From NCBI GenBank assembly GCA_964291275.2, contig OZ219800.1, positions 1,054,001 to 1,118,000 of the forward strand: a stretch of DNA of 64,000 nt, written 5' to 3'. Both the position numbers and the translations under genes were made by a program. Position 1 is the stretch's first letter. Each line of letters starts with the position of its first letter. The notes under the pieces are model-generated. The model worked only from the letters and a program-made list of their open reading frames with translations, did no database searches and was not told the DNA's origin. The DNA is from Bin80 sp964291275 (GTDB taxonomy: Bacteria > Bacteroidota > Rhodothermia > Rhodothermales > Bin80). Positions 26,627 to 34,994 of this stretch are shown in pieces.

Positions 26627-28618
26627 CTAGGGCACACAGTCGTCAACCCTGGCATCCGGGATGTTATTCCACCACTCCAGAAATACCGCATCTTGCTGCC
26701 TGCAGATTCCCGTACCCGTAACATCGATATTTTTCAGATTGAGTCTGAGGAAGCTGCGTGGCAAGGGCCCTTTTAGATCGTTATCCTTCAAGTCGACCCT
26801 TTCCAGCAGTGCAAGGTTACCGAGTTCGGGCGGGAGCGAACCCGTAAGAGAATTGTACTGCAAGTGTAATATTTCCAGCCGTTGGAGGTTACCGAGTTCG
26901 GGCGGGATCGAACCCGTAAGAGAATTGTCCTGCAAGGCTAAGCTTTCCAGCTGTACCAGGTTACCGAGCTCGGGCGGGATTGAACCCGTAAGAGAATTGC
27001 GACTCAAGGCTAAGCTTTTCAGCTGTGCAAGGTTACCGAGTTCGGGCGGGAGCGAACCCGTAAGAGAATTGCTACTCAAATTTAATCGCTCCAGCCGTGG
27101 GAGGTTGCCCAGCTCGGGCGGGATCGAACTAAAAGAATTACTCTCCAAGAATAGACCCCTCAGCTGTGAGAGATTGCCCAGCTCGGGCGGGATCGAGCCC
27201 GTAAGAGAATTGCGATCCAAGTGTAAGTATTCCAGCCGTGGGAGATTGCCGAGCTCGGGCGGGATCGAACTAAGAGAATTGCTACCTAAAGAGACCCTTT
27301 CCAGCAGTGCAAGGTTGCCGAGCTCGGGCGGGATCGAACTAAGAGAATTGCTATACAAGGCTAAGCTTTCCAGCTGTGCAAGGTTGCCGAGTTCGGGGGG
27401 GATCGAGCCCGTAAGAGAATTGCCCCGCAAGGCTAGGTATTTCAGCCGCGAGAGGTTACCGAGCTCGGGCGGGATTGAGCCCGTAAGAGAATTGCTACTC
27501 AAGTCTAGCTCTCTCAGCTGAGCCAGATTGCCGAGCTCGGGCGGGATCGAACCCGTAAGAGAATTGTCCCACAATTCTAAGTCTTTCAGCCGCGGGAGGT
27601 TACCGAGCTCGGGAGGGATCGAACCCGTAAGAAGATTGCCTACCAAGTGTAAGTTTTCCAGCTTTGGGAGGTTGCCAAGTTCGGGCGGGATTGAGCCCGT
27701 AAGAGAATTGCTACTCAATTCTAAGTCTTTCAGCCGCGGGAGATTGCCGAGCTCGGGCGGGATCGAACCCGTAAAAGAATTGTCCTGCAAGTTTAAGTTT
27801 TCCAGCCGTGCAAGGTTGCCCAGCTCGGGTGGGAGCGAGCCCGTAAGAGAATTGCCCCGCAAGAATAAACGTCTTAGCTGTGGGAGGTTGCCCAGCTCGG
27901 GCGGCAGCGAGCCCGTAAGGGGATTATCATTCAAGTCTAATCGCTCCAGCTGTGCAAGGTTGGCGAGTTCGGGCGGGATTGAACCCGTAAGAGAATTGCT
28001 ACTCAAGCTAAAATATCGCAGCTTTGAGAGGTTGCCGAGCTCGGGGGGGATTGAACCCGTAAAAAAATTATAATCCAAATCTAAGTTTTCCAGCTGTACT
28101 AGGTTACCGAGCTCGGAAGGGATCGAACCCGTAAAAGAATTGCTATGCAAGTTTAAGTTTTCCAGCTGTACCAGATTGCTGAGCTCGAGGGGGAGCGAGC
28201 CCGTAAGAGAATTGCGACTCAAGTCTAATCGCTCCAGCAGTGCAAGGTTGGCGAGCTCGGGCGGGATTGAGCCCGTAAGAGAATTGCCCCACAATTCTAG
28301 CTCTCTCAGCTGAGCAAGGTTGGCGAGCTCGGGGGGGATTGAACCCGCAAGAGAATTGCTACTCAAATCCAAGTCCGTCACATTACCCTCTGCGTCCGTC
28401 CAAACTCCGTCCCAATCCGCAAGGGGCGCATCGGTCAACCACCCTCCTCGGCGAGTCCATTGTTCTCCTCCGGTCGCTTCAAATAGGATCTCAAGGATCT
28501 GCCGGTCGGAAGACGTCGTGCCATTACGCTCGCGCTTAGCCGCGTTGGACTCGACCGCTTCCTGTGCCAGGGCAACGCCCGGGATCAGAAGGGCCATCAA
28601 TAAAATCAGCTTTTTCAT
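26627..28618 (-). CDS. Secreted leucine-rich-repeat protein 1
   Basis: A 663-aa exported LRR protein. Seen: signal peptide MKKLILLMALLIPGVALAQ, a cap (DRQILEILFEATGGEQWT.. GGWLTDAPLADWDGV), then about 22 units of the plant-type LRR pattern L-x2-LxLxxN-LTGSIPPELGNL, and a C-terminal cap ending with a Cys pair (GICRQQDAV..VDDCVP). It lacks a T9SS sorting domain. The first 33 codons and the untranslated leader match the paralogues at 17.9 and 18.7 kb, although the mature protein is unrelated to them. Such LRR arrays usually bind protein or glycan ligands (family knowledge). Highly repetitive DNA invites repeat-number change. Confidence 0.9.
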   Translation of the reverse strand: MKKLILLMALLIPGVALAQEAVESNAAKRERNGTTSSDRQILEILFEATGGEQWTRRGGWLTDAPLADWDGVWTDAEGNVTDLDLSSNSLAGSIPPELANLAQLRELELWGNSLTGSIPPELANLALLERLDLSRNSLTGSLPLELSNLVQLENLNLHSNSFTGSIPSELGNLVQLENLDLDYNFFTGSIPPELGNLSKLRYFSLSSNSLTGSIPPELANLAQLERLDLNDNPLTGSLPPELGNLPQLRRLFLRGNSLTGSLPPELGNLARLENLNLQDNSFTGSIPPELGNLPRLKDLELSSNSLTGSIPPELGNLPKLENLHLVGNLLTGSIPPELGNLPRLKDLELWDNSLTGSIPPELGNLAQLRELDLSSNSLTGSIPPELGNLSRLKYLALRGNSLTGSIPPELGNLAQLESLALYSNSLSSIPPELGNLALLERVSLGSNSLSSIPPELGNLPRLEYLHLDRNSLTGSIPPELGNLSQLRGLFLESNSFSSIPPELGNLPRLERLNLSSNSLTGSLPPELGNLAQLKSLALSRNSLTGSIPPELGNLVQLESLALQDNSLTGSIPPELGNLQRLEILHLQYNSLTGSLPPELGNLALLERVDLKDNDLKGPLPRSFLRLNLKNIDVTGTGICRQQDAVFLEWWNNIPDARVDDCVP

Positions 28619-28645
28619 TTTTCACATCACTTTTTGTTTAGTTGC
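28520..28645 (-). repeat. Shared leader module, copy 3
   Basis: CAACTAAACAAAAAGTGATG, then ATG and the signal-peptide codons, then GAGTCCAACGCGGCTAAGCG, match the leader of the gene at 17868 well past the signal cleavage site. Confidence 0.7.
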
Positions 28646-28726
28646 CAACAGCGCCTTCCCCGTGACCCACTATTGGTCCGCGACCTTTCGCCCAGTGAGC
28701 AAGATACATTTTGCAGGGCAAAGCGT

Positions 28727-28778
28727 AACTATTCCGCCCCCCCGGATTTGCCGTAGCGCAGACGGGCGACCGCGCCGC
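28727..28778. repeat. Motif B copy 3, in situ at the recombinase 3' end
   Basis: The reference copy: AACTATTCCGCCCC.. through GGATTTGCCGTAGCGCAG to CGACCGCGCC, encoding GAVARLRYGKSGGAE and the stop on the minus strand. Confidence 0.7.
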
Positions 28779-29511
28779 GCCGCGCCATTTCACCTTTGCA
28801 GTAGCGGGCCGGCATCGACGGATCGCGCCAGCGACCGGCGGTCTGCAGATCAACGAGCGAGCCTCCGGCCCGCGCCAGGGACTGCGCCGAACCGATCCGG
28901 AACGCATGCGAAGAGCGGCGGAGCCCGTCATCGGGCAGGAGCTCCGTCATGTGCGCCTTCAGGATTTCGCGGAGGCGCCGGTGGGAGAGCGGATCGCCGG
29001 TCACGGTATCGCCCCGCCAGACACGCGTGAAGAGCCGCTGAGAGGGAGGAAGCCCCCAGGGCTGCTGCAGACTGGTGGAACCGACCGCATCGCTCAAAGC
29101 CCGCAACCAGGCACGGAGGGCGTTCGCAGTGCCCTCCCCGAAGAAGAGCTCGGCGCCCCGGCCTTCCTGGTCGGTCTTGCTGGACCGGACGGACAGGACG
29201 CCGACCCCCTCGGCATCGAAGGTCAGATCGCCGACCTGGACAGCCAGGAGCTCGGAGACGCGGAGTAGGCAATCTGACGCCAGGCACACTGCAGCACGAT
29301 CCCGCAGGGAGGCGGAGGGCGCATGCACGTTCGGATTCTCGAATAGCTTTTGCGCAATTCGGTCCGATTCTTTCCAGGACACGCCGGCAGACTGGCCCCG
29401 ACCGCGGTCGCGCCCCGCGCGGGATACGCCGGCCAGGGCCCGCTGGGTAAGGGGGCCCGCTGGATTCGGACGCCCTCCCAGGCGCAGGACGAACTTCGGC
29501 CCGGCCACCAT
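28729..29511 (-). CDS. Tyrosine recombinase/integrase, N-terminus cut by IS4-type element
   Basis: The open frame continues in sense to 29537, where the IS4-type element starts (..GLAPASIHLMVAGP), so part of the core-binding domain is missing. Seen: catalytic domain with the first Arg in LLRVSELLAVQVGDL, Lys in SVRSSKTDQEGRG, the HxxR box HAFRIGSAQ, then GRWRDPSMPARYCKG, giving Trp in place of the last His and the Tyr nucleophile. All catalytic residues are present. Five copies of its last codons lie scattered through the region as motif B. It is the only site-specific recombinase seen in the accessory region and the best candidate for moving its cassettes, at least before truncation. Confidence 0.85.
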   Translation of the reverse strand: MVAGPKFVLRLGGRPNPAGPLTQRALAGVSRAGRDRGRGQSAGVSWKESDRIAQKLFENPNVHAPSASLRDRAAVCLASDCLLRVSELLAVQVGDLTFDAEGVGVLSVRSSKTDQEGRGAELFFGEGTANALRAWLRALSDAVGSTSLQQPWGLPPSQRLFTRVWRGDTVTGDPLSHRRLREILKAHMTELLPDDGLRRSSHAFRIGSAQSLARAGGSLVDLQTAGRWRDPSMPARYCKGEMARRGAVARLRYGKSGGAE

Positions 29512-29537
29512 CAGGTGGATGGACGCGGGAGCAAGCC

Positions 29538-32098
29538 CTGCCCATTACCCAACTTTTTGACTTGACATTCTGAACAGTGCCCCATATATTGGTGGCATGT
29601 TCACGCAGAGTCAGGTTTTGCGCACCTTGAGTGCTCCGGAATCGCAGTCGCGTCTCACCGCGGTGTTGGGCGATGCCGCGTTGTCCACGCGCGCGGCGAT
29701 AGCAAGGCGCGTGTGTGAACTTTTCACATTCGTTGATGCCTGCGGTCGGTTGCAGGTGTCCACTTGCGCCCGTGCGTTGTCAAAGCTGGCCGACCGTGGG
29801 CGGATAGCATTGCCTGCGCCGACGAACAATTACGCGGCGGGGGCGGGTCCCCGCCTGCTGGCCGAACCGGTGCCTGCCCCGGAACGTTTGCCTGAGGTTG
29901 TTAACGAGGTGGAGGGTCTTACGCTGGTTAAGGTGACCGACACCGATCAGCGTGAGATTTGGAACACGCTGTTGCATCATGAGCATCCGCGTGGAGTGAC
30001 GACATTTTGCGGTGCCCAGGTACGGTATCTGATTGACAGTGCACACGGTTATGTGGGTGCGGTCGGTTTTTCGGCGGCCGCCCTGCGACTGGCGGCCCGG
30101 GAGCAGTGGATGGCCTGGTCGGACGCACAGCGACAGGCCCATCTGCACCGTGTGGTGTGTCTGAGCCGATTCCTGATGCGGGAGCGATGCCAGCATCTGG
30201 CCAGCTACGTGCTCAGTCGCCTGCTCAGGCGACTGGCTGAGGACTATCAGCAGCATTACGGCTACCGGGTGTGGATCGTTGAAACCTATGTGGATCCCGA
30301 ATGGTCGGGTTCCTGCTTCAAGGCCACCAATTTTCAGTACATTGGACAAACCGCTGGCGGCCTCCGCCATGACACTCTGGAGCCGCCGAAGGCGTTGTAT
30401 GTATACGAACTTCATCGCAGGTGGCGTCAGCAACTGGGGGTGCCTGCGGTGGAATTACGTCCGGTCAGACAACCTGGTGAGATGTTGGATAGCGAACAGT
30501 GGGCCGATGCCGAGTTTGGGGATGCGCCGCTGGGCAACGCGCTGCGCTCGGCGCGGCTGGTCAAGAGTGCGTCTCTGCTCGCCGATACCATCGGCGCGGC
30601 GATTACCGGGAACACGGGCTATGATCGGGCGGCGGTCAAGGGGCATTATCGCCTGCTGGCGAGCGATCCGGCGTCTGAGGTGACGCCGGAGAACGTGTTG
30701 GCCCCGCATCGGGCGCGTACCATAGAGCGTATGCGCAGCCAAAAGGTGGTCTTATGCATCCAGGATGGCAGTCGGCTCAATTACGGGTCGCGTCTGGCCT
30801 GCGAGGACTTGGAAGTCATTGGTCAGACTCAGACCACGACCAAATCGCGGGGACTGCATATTCATACCACGCTGGCGACCACCACCGATGGTCTGCCACT
30901 GGGCGTGTTGCGGTGCAGTTACAAAGATCCGACCGATGGACCGTTGAAGCCAAAGGCGCAGCGGTGGCTGGATGGTTATGCGGATATTTGTGAAGCCGCG
31001 CAGGAGCTATCGCGCAAGATCAAGGTCCTCTGCGTGATGGATCGGGAGGGCGACAGTTTTGCGCTCTTTGATGCGCAGCGGCAGCACAAGCGGGTTGATC
31101 TGCTGGTGCGGGCATCTAAGAATCGGCGTCTGGCAAAAGGCAAAAAGCTGTTTGAGACGATGTCCGGTGGCAAAGCTGCCAAGACGATCAGGATTGAGAT
31201 TCATCGCCGGTCCGTGCGGTCGAAGACGGCCGGACGCGCCTATCGCGTCGCCGATGCCGAAGTACGCTATGGCCCGGTTACGCTGCCCGCGACTCCACTG
31301 GTTGCGGATGCGGATCCGGTGACGCTCACCGGGGTGCATATCAAAGAAGTCTCGCCGCCTGCGGGTGAAAAGGCGATTGAATGGTATCTGCTGACCAGTC
31401 TTGCGGTGCCCTCGGCCCGGGCTGCGGAGCGGGTGCTGGGGTATTATCTGAAACGTTGGCGGATTGAGGACTTTTTCCGGGTGCTCAAGAGTGGCTGCAA
31501 AGTGGAACATATGCAGCTGCGGAGCGCCTTAAGACTGGAACGGGCATTGGCGATCTACTGTGTGATTGCCTGGCGTCTCATGGTGCTGACGCTGTTGGGG
31601 CGAACCATGCCGGAGCTGGATCCGTCGGTATTCTTCACAGAACTGGAACTTGGATTCTTGACCGGCTACGCCAAGCGGGTACGACTGCCGGAACCCAAGA
31701 TGCTGCGGGACGCCATGTTGCTGGTGGGGGTGTTGGGCGGCTATCAAAACCGGAATCGTGCCCCACCGCCGGGCCATCAGGTCATGTGGAGGGGAATCGA
31801 ACGACTCGCTATGGCCTTGGTGGGCTATCAGATGCACATTGAGGAGACCCAGGCCCGCTGCTGCTGCTGTGCAGATTCGTGATACCCTCACGAAACGGGA
31901 GACTCTTACCCCAATGCTATGGCCCGGACGTACCGGTACCGTGAACCCAAGCGTGAAAACGCTCCGTCACCCTATGCTGCGGACCATCAAGGCGTGCGCT
32001 GTAAAGAGGCGCTCCGACCAGACAATCACGGCGGTAGAAAAAACGCTCACGGATCTCCCACAATAGTTAGACTACACCATTACTTGGGTAATGGGCAG
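29538..32098 (+). mobile_element. IS4-type element with DUF4338-like transposase, copy 1
   Basis: 2561 bp between terminal inverted repeats CTGCCCATTACCCAA and TTGGGTAATGGGCAG; similarity extends a few bases further. The left end cuts the recombinase gene and the right end a Sel1-repeat gene. No target duplication was recognised, which suggests later rearrangement. About 215 bp after the transposase is non-coding. Confidence 0.85.
29597..31882 (+). CDS. IS4-type transposase with DUF4338 (DruA-like) N-terminal region, copy 1
   Basis: A 761-aa protein. Seen: residues about 100-290 resemble DUF4338/DruA (LHHEHPRGVTTFCGAQVRYL, GYVGAVGFSAAALRLAAREQ, LHRVVCLSRFLM, YVDPEWSGSCFKATNFQYIG). Residues about 330-740 form an IS4 DDE domain with Asp in CIQDGSRLNY, Asp in CVMDREGDSF and YYLKRWRIEDFFRVLKSG carrying the Y-R-E signature with Glu. 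The stop is followed by a Cys-rich tail codon run (RCCCCADS). The DruA-like fold also occurs in Druantia defence proteins. It differs from copy 2 by only two residues noted. Confidence 0.9.
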   Translation: MFTQSQVLRTLSAPESQSRLTAVLGDAALSTRAAIARRVCELFTFVDACGRLQVSTCARALSKLADRGRIALPAPTNNYAAGAGPRLLAEPVPAPERLPEVVNEVEGLTLVKVTDTDQREIWNTLLHHEHPRGVTTFCGAQVRYLIDSAHGYVGAVGFSAAALRLAAREQWMAWSDAQRQAHLHRVVCLSRFLMRERCQHLASYVLSRLLRRLAEDYQQHYGYRVWIVETYVDPEWSGSCFKATNFQYIGQTAGGLRHDTLEPPKALYVYELHRRWRQQLGVPAVELRPVRQPGEMLDSEQWADAEFGDAPLGNALRSARLVKSASLLADTIGAAITGNTGYDRAAVKGHYRLLASDPASEVTPENVLAPHRARTIERMRSQKVVLCIQDGSRLNYGSRLACEDLEVIGQTQTTTKSRGLHIHTTLATTTDGLPLGVLRCSYKDPTDGPLKPKAQRWLDGYADICEAAQELSRKIKVLCVMDREGDSFALFDAQRQHKRVDLLVRASKNRRLAKGKKLFETMSGGKAAKTIRIEIHRRSVRSKTAGRAYRVADAEVRYGPVTLPATPLVADADPVTLTGVHIKEVSPPAGEKAIEWYLLTSLAVPSARAAERVLGYYLKRWRIEDFFRVLKSGCKVEHMQLRSALRLERALAIYCVIAWRLMVLTLLGRTMPELDPSVFFTELELGFLTGYAKRVRLPEPKMLRDAMLLVGVLGGYQNRNRAPPPGHQVMWRGIERLAMALVGYQMHIEETQARCCCCADS

Positions 32099-32209
32099 GG
32101 CTTGGGGGTAGAGCAGGACGATAAGCAGGCCGCCTACTGGTACCGGAAAGCTGTCGAGCAGGGACACACAATAGCGAAGATTATGCTCGAGTTTATGTTC
32201 GAAAGATAG
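32099..32209 (+). pseudogene. Sel1-repeat protein fragment
   Basis: Reads GVEQDDKQAAYWYRKAVEQG then HTIAKIMLEFMFER and a stop, an unmistakable final Sel1-like repeat. Everything upstream is lost at the right end of the IS4-type element. Confidence 0.7.
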
Positions 32210-32224
32210 TTGCTAAATAGCCGT

Positions 32225-32274
32225 TACTATTCCGGCCCCGCGGATTTGTCGTAGCGCAGGCGGGCGACCGCGCC
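32225..32274. repeat. Motif B copy 4
   Basis: TACTATTCCGGCCCCGCGGA and GTCGTAGCGCAGGCGGGCGA to CCGCGCC. The minus strand reads GAVARLRYDKSAGPE and stop. It lies about 60 bp before LRR gene 2. Confidence 0.75.
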
Positions 32275-32334
32275 AGTGAAGGATCAACGCCCGGAGATGC
32301 AACGTAGGATCAGGGAACCCACTCCCCCGGCACG

Positions 32335-34878
32335 ATGACCAAGGCAACCACACTGATCGCACTTGTCCTTCTGATCGCAACAGGGGCCGCCAGGGCGCAA
32401 TCAATAGAGACGGTGCACCAGATACTGAGTGCGTTTTACACGGCGACGGACGGAGACAACTGGACGAACAATGACAACTGGGACATCACGCAGATTCCGA
32501 CCGAACAGGAGCTGAACAGCTGGTTTGGCGTCACTCTTCAGCAGGGACGGCTGATCAGGCTAGACTTGCCGAATAACAATCTTACGGGACAGCTGCCGCC
32601 AGAGCTGGGAAAACTATCGCAGCTGCAGGAGCTGAGGCTGTGGGGCAATTCCCTCACGGGACAGCTGCCGCCAGAGCTGGGAAACCTCACACAGCTGGGG
32701 TCGCTGGCGCTGAGCAACAATTCCCTTACCGGGGAGATTCCGCCCGAGATCGGCAACCTCACGTCGCTATGGGGGCTGTATCTGAACAACAATTCCCTTA
32801 CCGGGGAGATTCCCCCAGAGCTCGGTAACCTCATACAGCTGGATACGTTGGAGCTGCGCAGAAATTCCCTTACCGGGGAGATTCCCCCAGAGCTCGGTAA
32901 CCTCACGGAGCTGGGGAGCCTGAATCTGCGCAGCAATTCCCTTACCGGGGAGATTCCCCCAGAGCTCGGAAACCTCTCGCAGCTGTGGAGTCTGGATCTG
33001 CGCGTAAATTCCCTTACAGGGGAGATTCCCCCAGAGCTCGGTAACCTATCGCAGCTGGAGCATCTGTATCTGGACGGAAATATCCTTGCCGGAGAGATTC
33101 CCCCAGAGCTCGGTAACCTCGCGCAGCTGCGGAGTCTGGGGCTAGGTAAAAATTCCCTTACAGGGGAGATTCCCCCAGAGCTCGGTAACCTATCGCAGCT
33201 GTGGAGTCTGGATCTGCGCGTAAATTCCCTTACCGGGGAGATTCCGCCAGAGCTCGGTAACCTATCGCAGCTGCGGAGTCTGTGGCTGTACGGCAATTCC
33301 CTTACCGGGGAGATTCCACCTTGGCTCGGCAACCTCCCTCAGCTGTTTGGTCTGGGGCTGTCCAACAATTCCCTTACCGGGGAAATTCCACCAGAGCTTA
33401 GCAAACTATCGCAGCTGACTGTGCTGTGGCTGAACGATAATTCCCTTACCGGGGAAATTCCACCTTGGCTGGGTAACTTCCCTTTGAATACGCTGGATCT
33501 GCGCAACAATTCCCTTACCGGGGAAATTCCACCAGAGCTGGGTAACCTATCGCAGCTGAATTATCTGGGGCTGGACGGCAATTCCCTTACAGGGGAAATT
33601 CCACCAGAGCTGGGTAACCTCACGGTGGATTATCTGCATCTGCACGACAATTCCCTTACCGGAGAAATTCCACCAGAGTTAGGAAACATCAAGTCGCTGT
33701 TGGGGCCATGGGGACTGCGGCTGGATGGCAATTCCCTTACCGGAGAGATTCCTCCAGAGCTCGGTAACCTCACGTCGCTGCGGGGGCTGAGGCTGTCCGA
33801 CAATTCTCTTGCCGGGGAGATTCCCCCAGAACTCGGTAACCTCACGTCGCTGCAGTTGCTGTGGCTGGATTACAACCATTTTACGGGCGTGCTGCCGCGC
33901 AGCTTGATGCAGTTGAACGATCTCAGAGATTTCCGCTTTCACGGCCAGGCGCTGTGCGCTCCGGCTGACGATGAGTTTCAGGGTTGGCTAAACAACAGTG
34001 TCTGGGACGTACAAGGCCCGACCTGTGGCCCGCAATTTGCAAGTGATGCGGAGAACCGGACCTTTACCGTGAATCGGCCCGTTGCTTCGCTTGTCCTTCC
34101 CGAGGCCACTGGCGGTGCACCTCCGTACATCTATGAACTGTTGCATGCACTGCCAGCAGGATTGGACTTTGACAACGCCTTGCGGACCATTAGCGGCACA
34201 CCGACTACGGTCACGCCCGCCGCAAGCAATCTATATTTGGTTACTGACAACTTCGGGATCACCGACGCCCTGTTGTTCACAGTTGAAGTCGTTCCGGCCG
34301 TTTCGTTCGGAGACATGATAACCGACCTGTCCTTTGCTCGCGCACAGCCCATTGATCCACTCGTTCTCCCCGAAGCCGCAGGAGGCGGTGCTCCGGTAAC
34401 GTATGCCCTGACCCCCGCGCTTCCGGCAGGACTGGCTTTTGACGCAACCACACGCACCCTGACCGGAACGCCGACCGTGGCCACAGATGCTCCAAAGCCG
34501 TACACGTACAGCGCCACAGGGGCAAACGGCTCCCGCGACAGTTTGCTGTTTACCGTGGAGGTATTCTCGCCGGTGGCCGCCGAGCGCGAATCGTTGCCCG
34601 AGTCCTTTGTCGTGCACGGCAACTACCCCAATCCGTTCAGAGAGTCCACGCACCTGGTGTTTGACCTTCCCTGGCCTGCCAGCGTGACGGTGGAGATCAT
34701 GGACGTAACGGGCCGGCGCGTGTCTACCGTGCAGGCAACCGGCAAAGCGGCGGGCTGGAAGCACACGATCCCGCTGAGCGGTCGTGCGATGTCCTCCGGC
34801 TTGTACCTGTACCGCCTGACGGCTACTTCGCCGGAGGGAAGCTCCGTTCACACAGGCAAATTCGTACGCATAAGGTGA
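32335..34878 (+). CDS. Secreted LRR protein 2 with putative Ig and T9SS sorting domains
   Basis: An 847-aa exported protein. Seen: signal peptide MTKATTLIALVLLIATGAARA, a cap with DGDNWTNNDNWD, then about 20 LRR units (NSLTGEIPPELGNLSQL), two Ig-like He_PIG domains (ATGGAPPYIYELLHALPAGL, LTPALPAGLAFDATTRTLTG), and a C-terminal segment NYPNPFRESTHLVFDLPWP.. GLYLYRLTAT..TGKFVRIR, the Por/T9SS type A sorting pattern. Such proteins are secreted across the outer membrane by T9SS and anchored (family knowledge). The signal peptide differs from that of LRR protein 1. It is bounded by motif B copies 4 and 5 in direct orientation, so it could be one excisable unit of about 2.7 kb. Confidence 0.92.
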   Translation: MTKATTLIALVLLIATGAARAQSIETVHQILSAFYTATDGDNWTNNDNWDITQIPTEQELNSWFGVTLQQGRLIRLDLPNNNLTGQLPPELGKLSQLQELRLWGNSLTGQLPPELGNLTQLGSLALSNNSLTGEIPPEIGNLTSLWGLYLNNNSLTGEIPPELGNLIQLDTLELRRNSLTGEIPPELGNLTELGSLNLRSNSLTGEIPPELGNLSQLWSLDLRVNSLTGEIPPELGNLSQLEHLYLDGNILAGEIPPELGNLAQLRSLGLGKNSLTGEIPPELGNLSQLWSLDLRVNSLTGEIPPELGNLSQLRSLWLYGNSLTGEIPPWLGNLPQLFGLGLSNNSLTGEIPPELSKLSQLTVLWLNDNSLTGEIPPWLGNFPLNTLDLRNNSLTGEIPPELGNLSQLNYLGLDGNSLTGEIPPELGNLTVDYLHLHDNSLTGEIPPELGNIKSLLGPWGLRLDGNSLTGEIPPELGNLTSLRGLRLSDNSLAGEIPPELGNLTSLQLLWLDYNHFTGVLPRSLMQLNDLRDFRFHGQALCAPADDEFQGWLNNSVWDVQGPTCGPQFASDAENRTFTVNRPVASLVLPEATGGAPPYIYELLHALPAGLDFDNALRTISGTPTTVTPAASNLYLVTDNFGITDALLFTVEVVPAVSFGDMITDLSFARAQPIDPLVLPEAAGGGAPVTYALTPALPAGLAFDATTRTLTGTPTVATDAPKPYTYSATGANGSRDSLLFTVEVFSPVAAERESLPESFVVHGNYPNPFRESTHLVFDLPWPASVTVEIMDVTGRRVSTVQATGKAAGWKHTIPLSGRAMSSGLYLYRLTATSPEGSSVHTGKFVRIR

Positions 34879-34932
34879 CGACATAACAGAAGCCCCTAAG
34901 CCCGGGCTGCGGAGGGACGGGGGCGGAGCCGC

Positions 34933-34957
34933 AACTATTCCGGCCCCGCGGATTTGG
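34933..34957. repeat. Motif B copy 5
   Basis: AACTATTCCGGCCCCGCGGA then TTTGG; the minus strand reads KSAGPE and stop. It lies 55 bp after LRR gene 2 and 38 bp before the PLD-helicase start. Confidence 0.7.
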
Positions 34958-34994
34958 GGCCAACACACACAAACGCCCGGAGGGCACAAACTGG

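Noticed and set aside
26661..28073. Long plus-strand frames with SSGGIEPVRELLLK repeats opposite LRR gene 1
   Set aside because: They are the antisense reading of the LRR repeats; the LRR protein has signal peptide and caps. The same holds for 32538-33332 opposite LRR gene 2.
31758..32066. A 102-aa protein at the end of the IS4-type element, also at 36757-37065
   Set aside because: It overlaps the transposase in another frame and then continues through the non-coding end; no support for translation.
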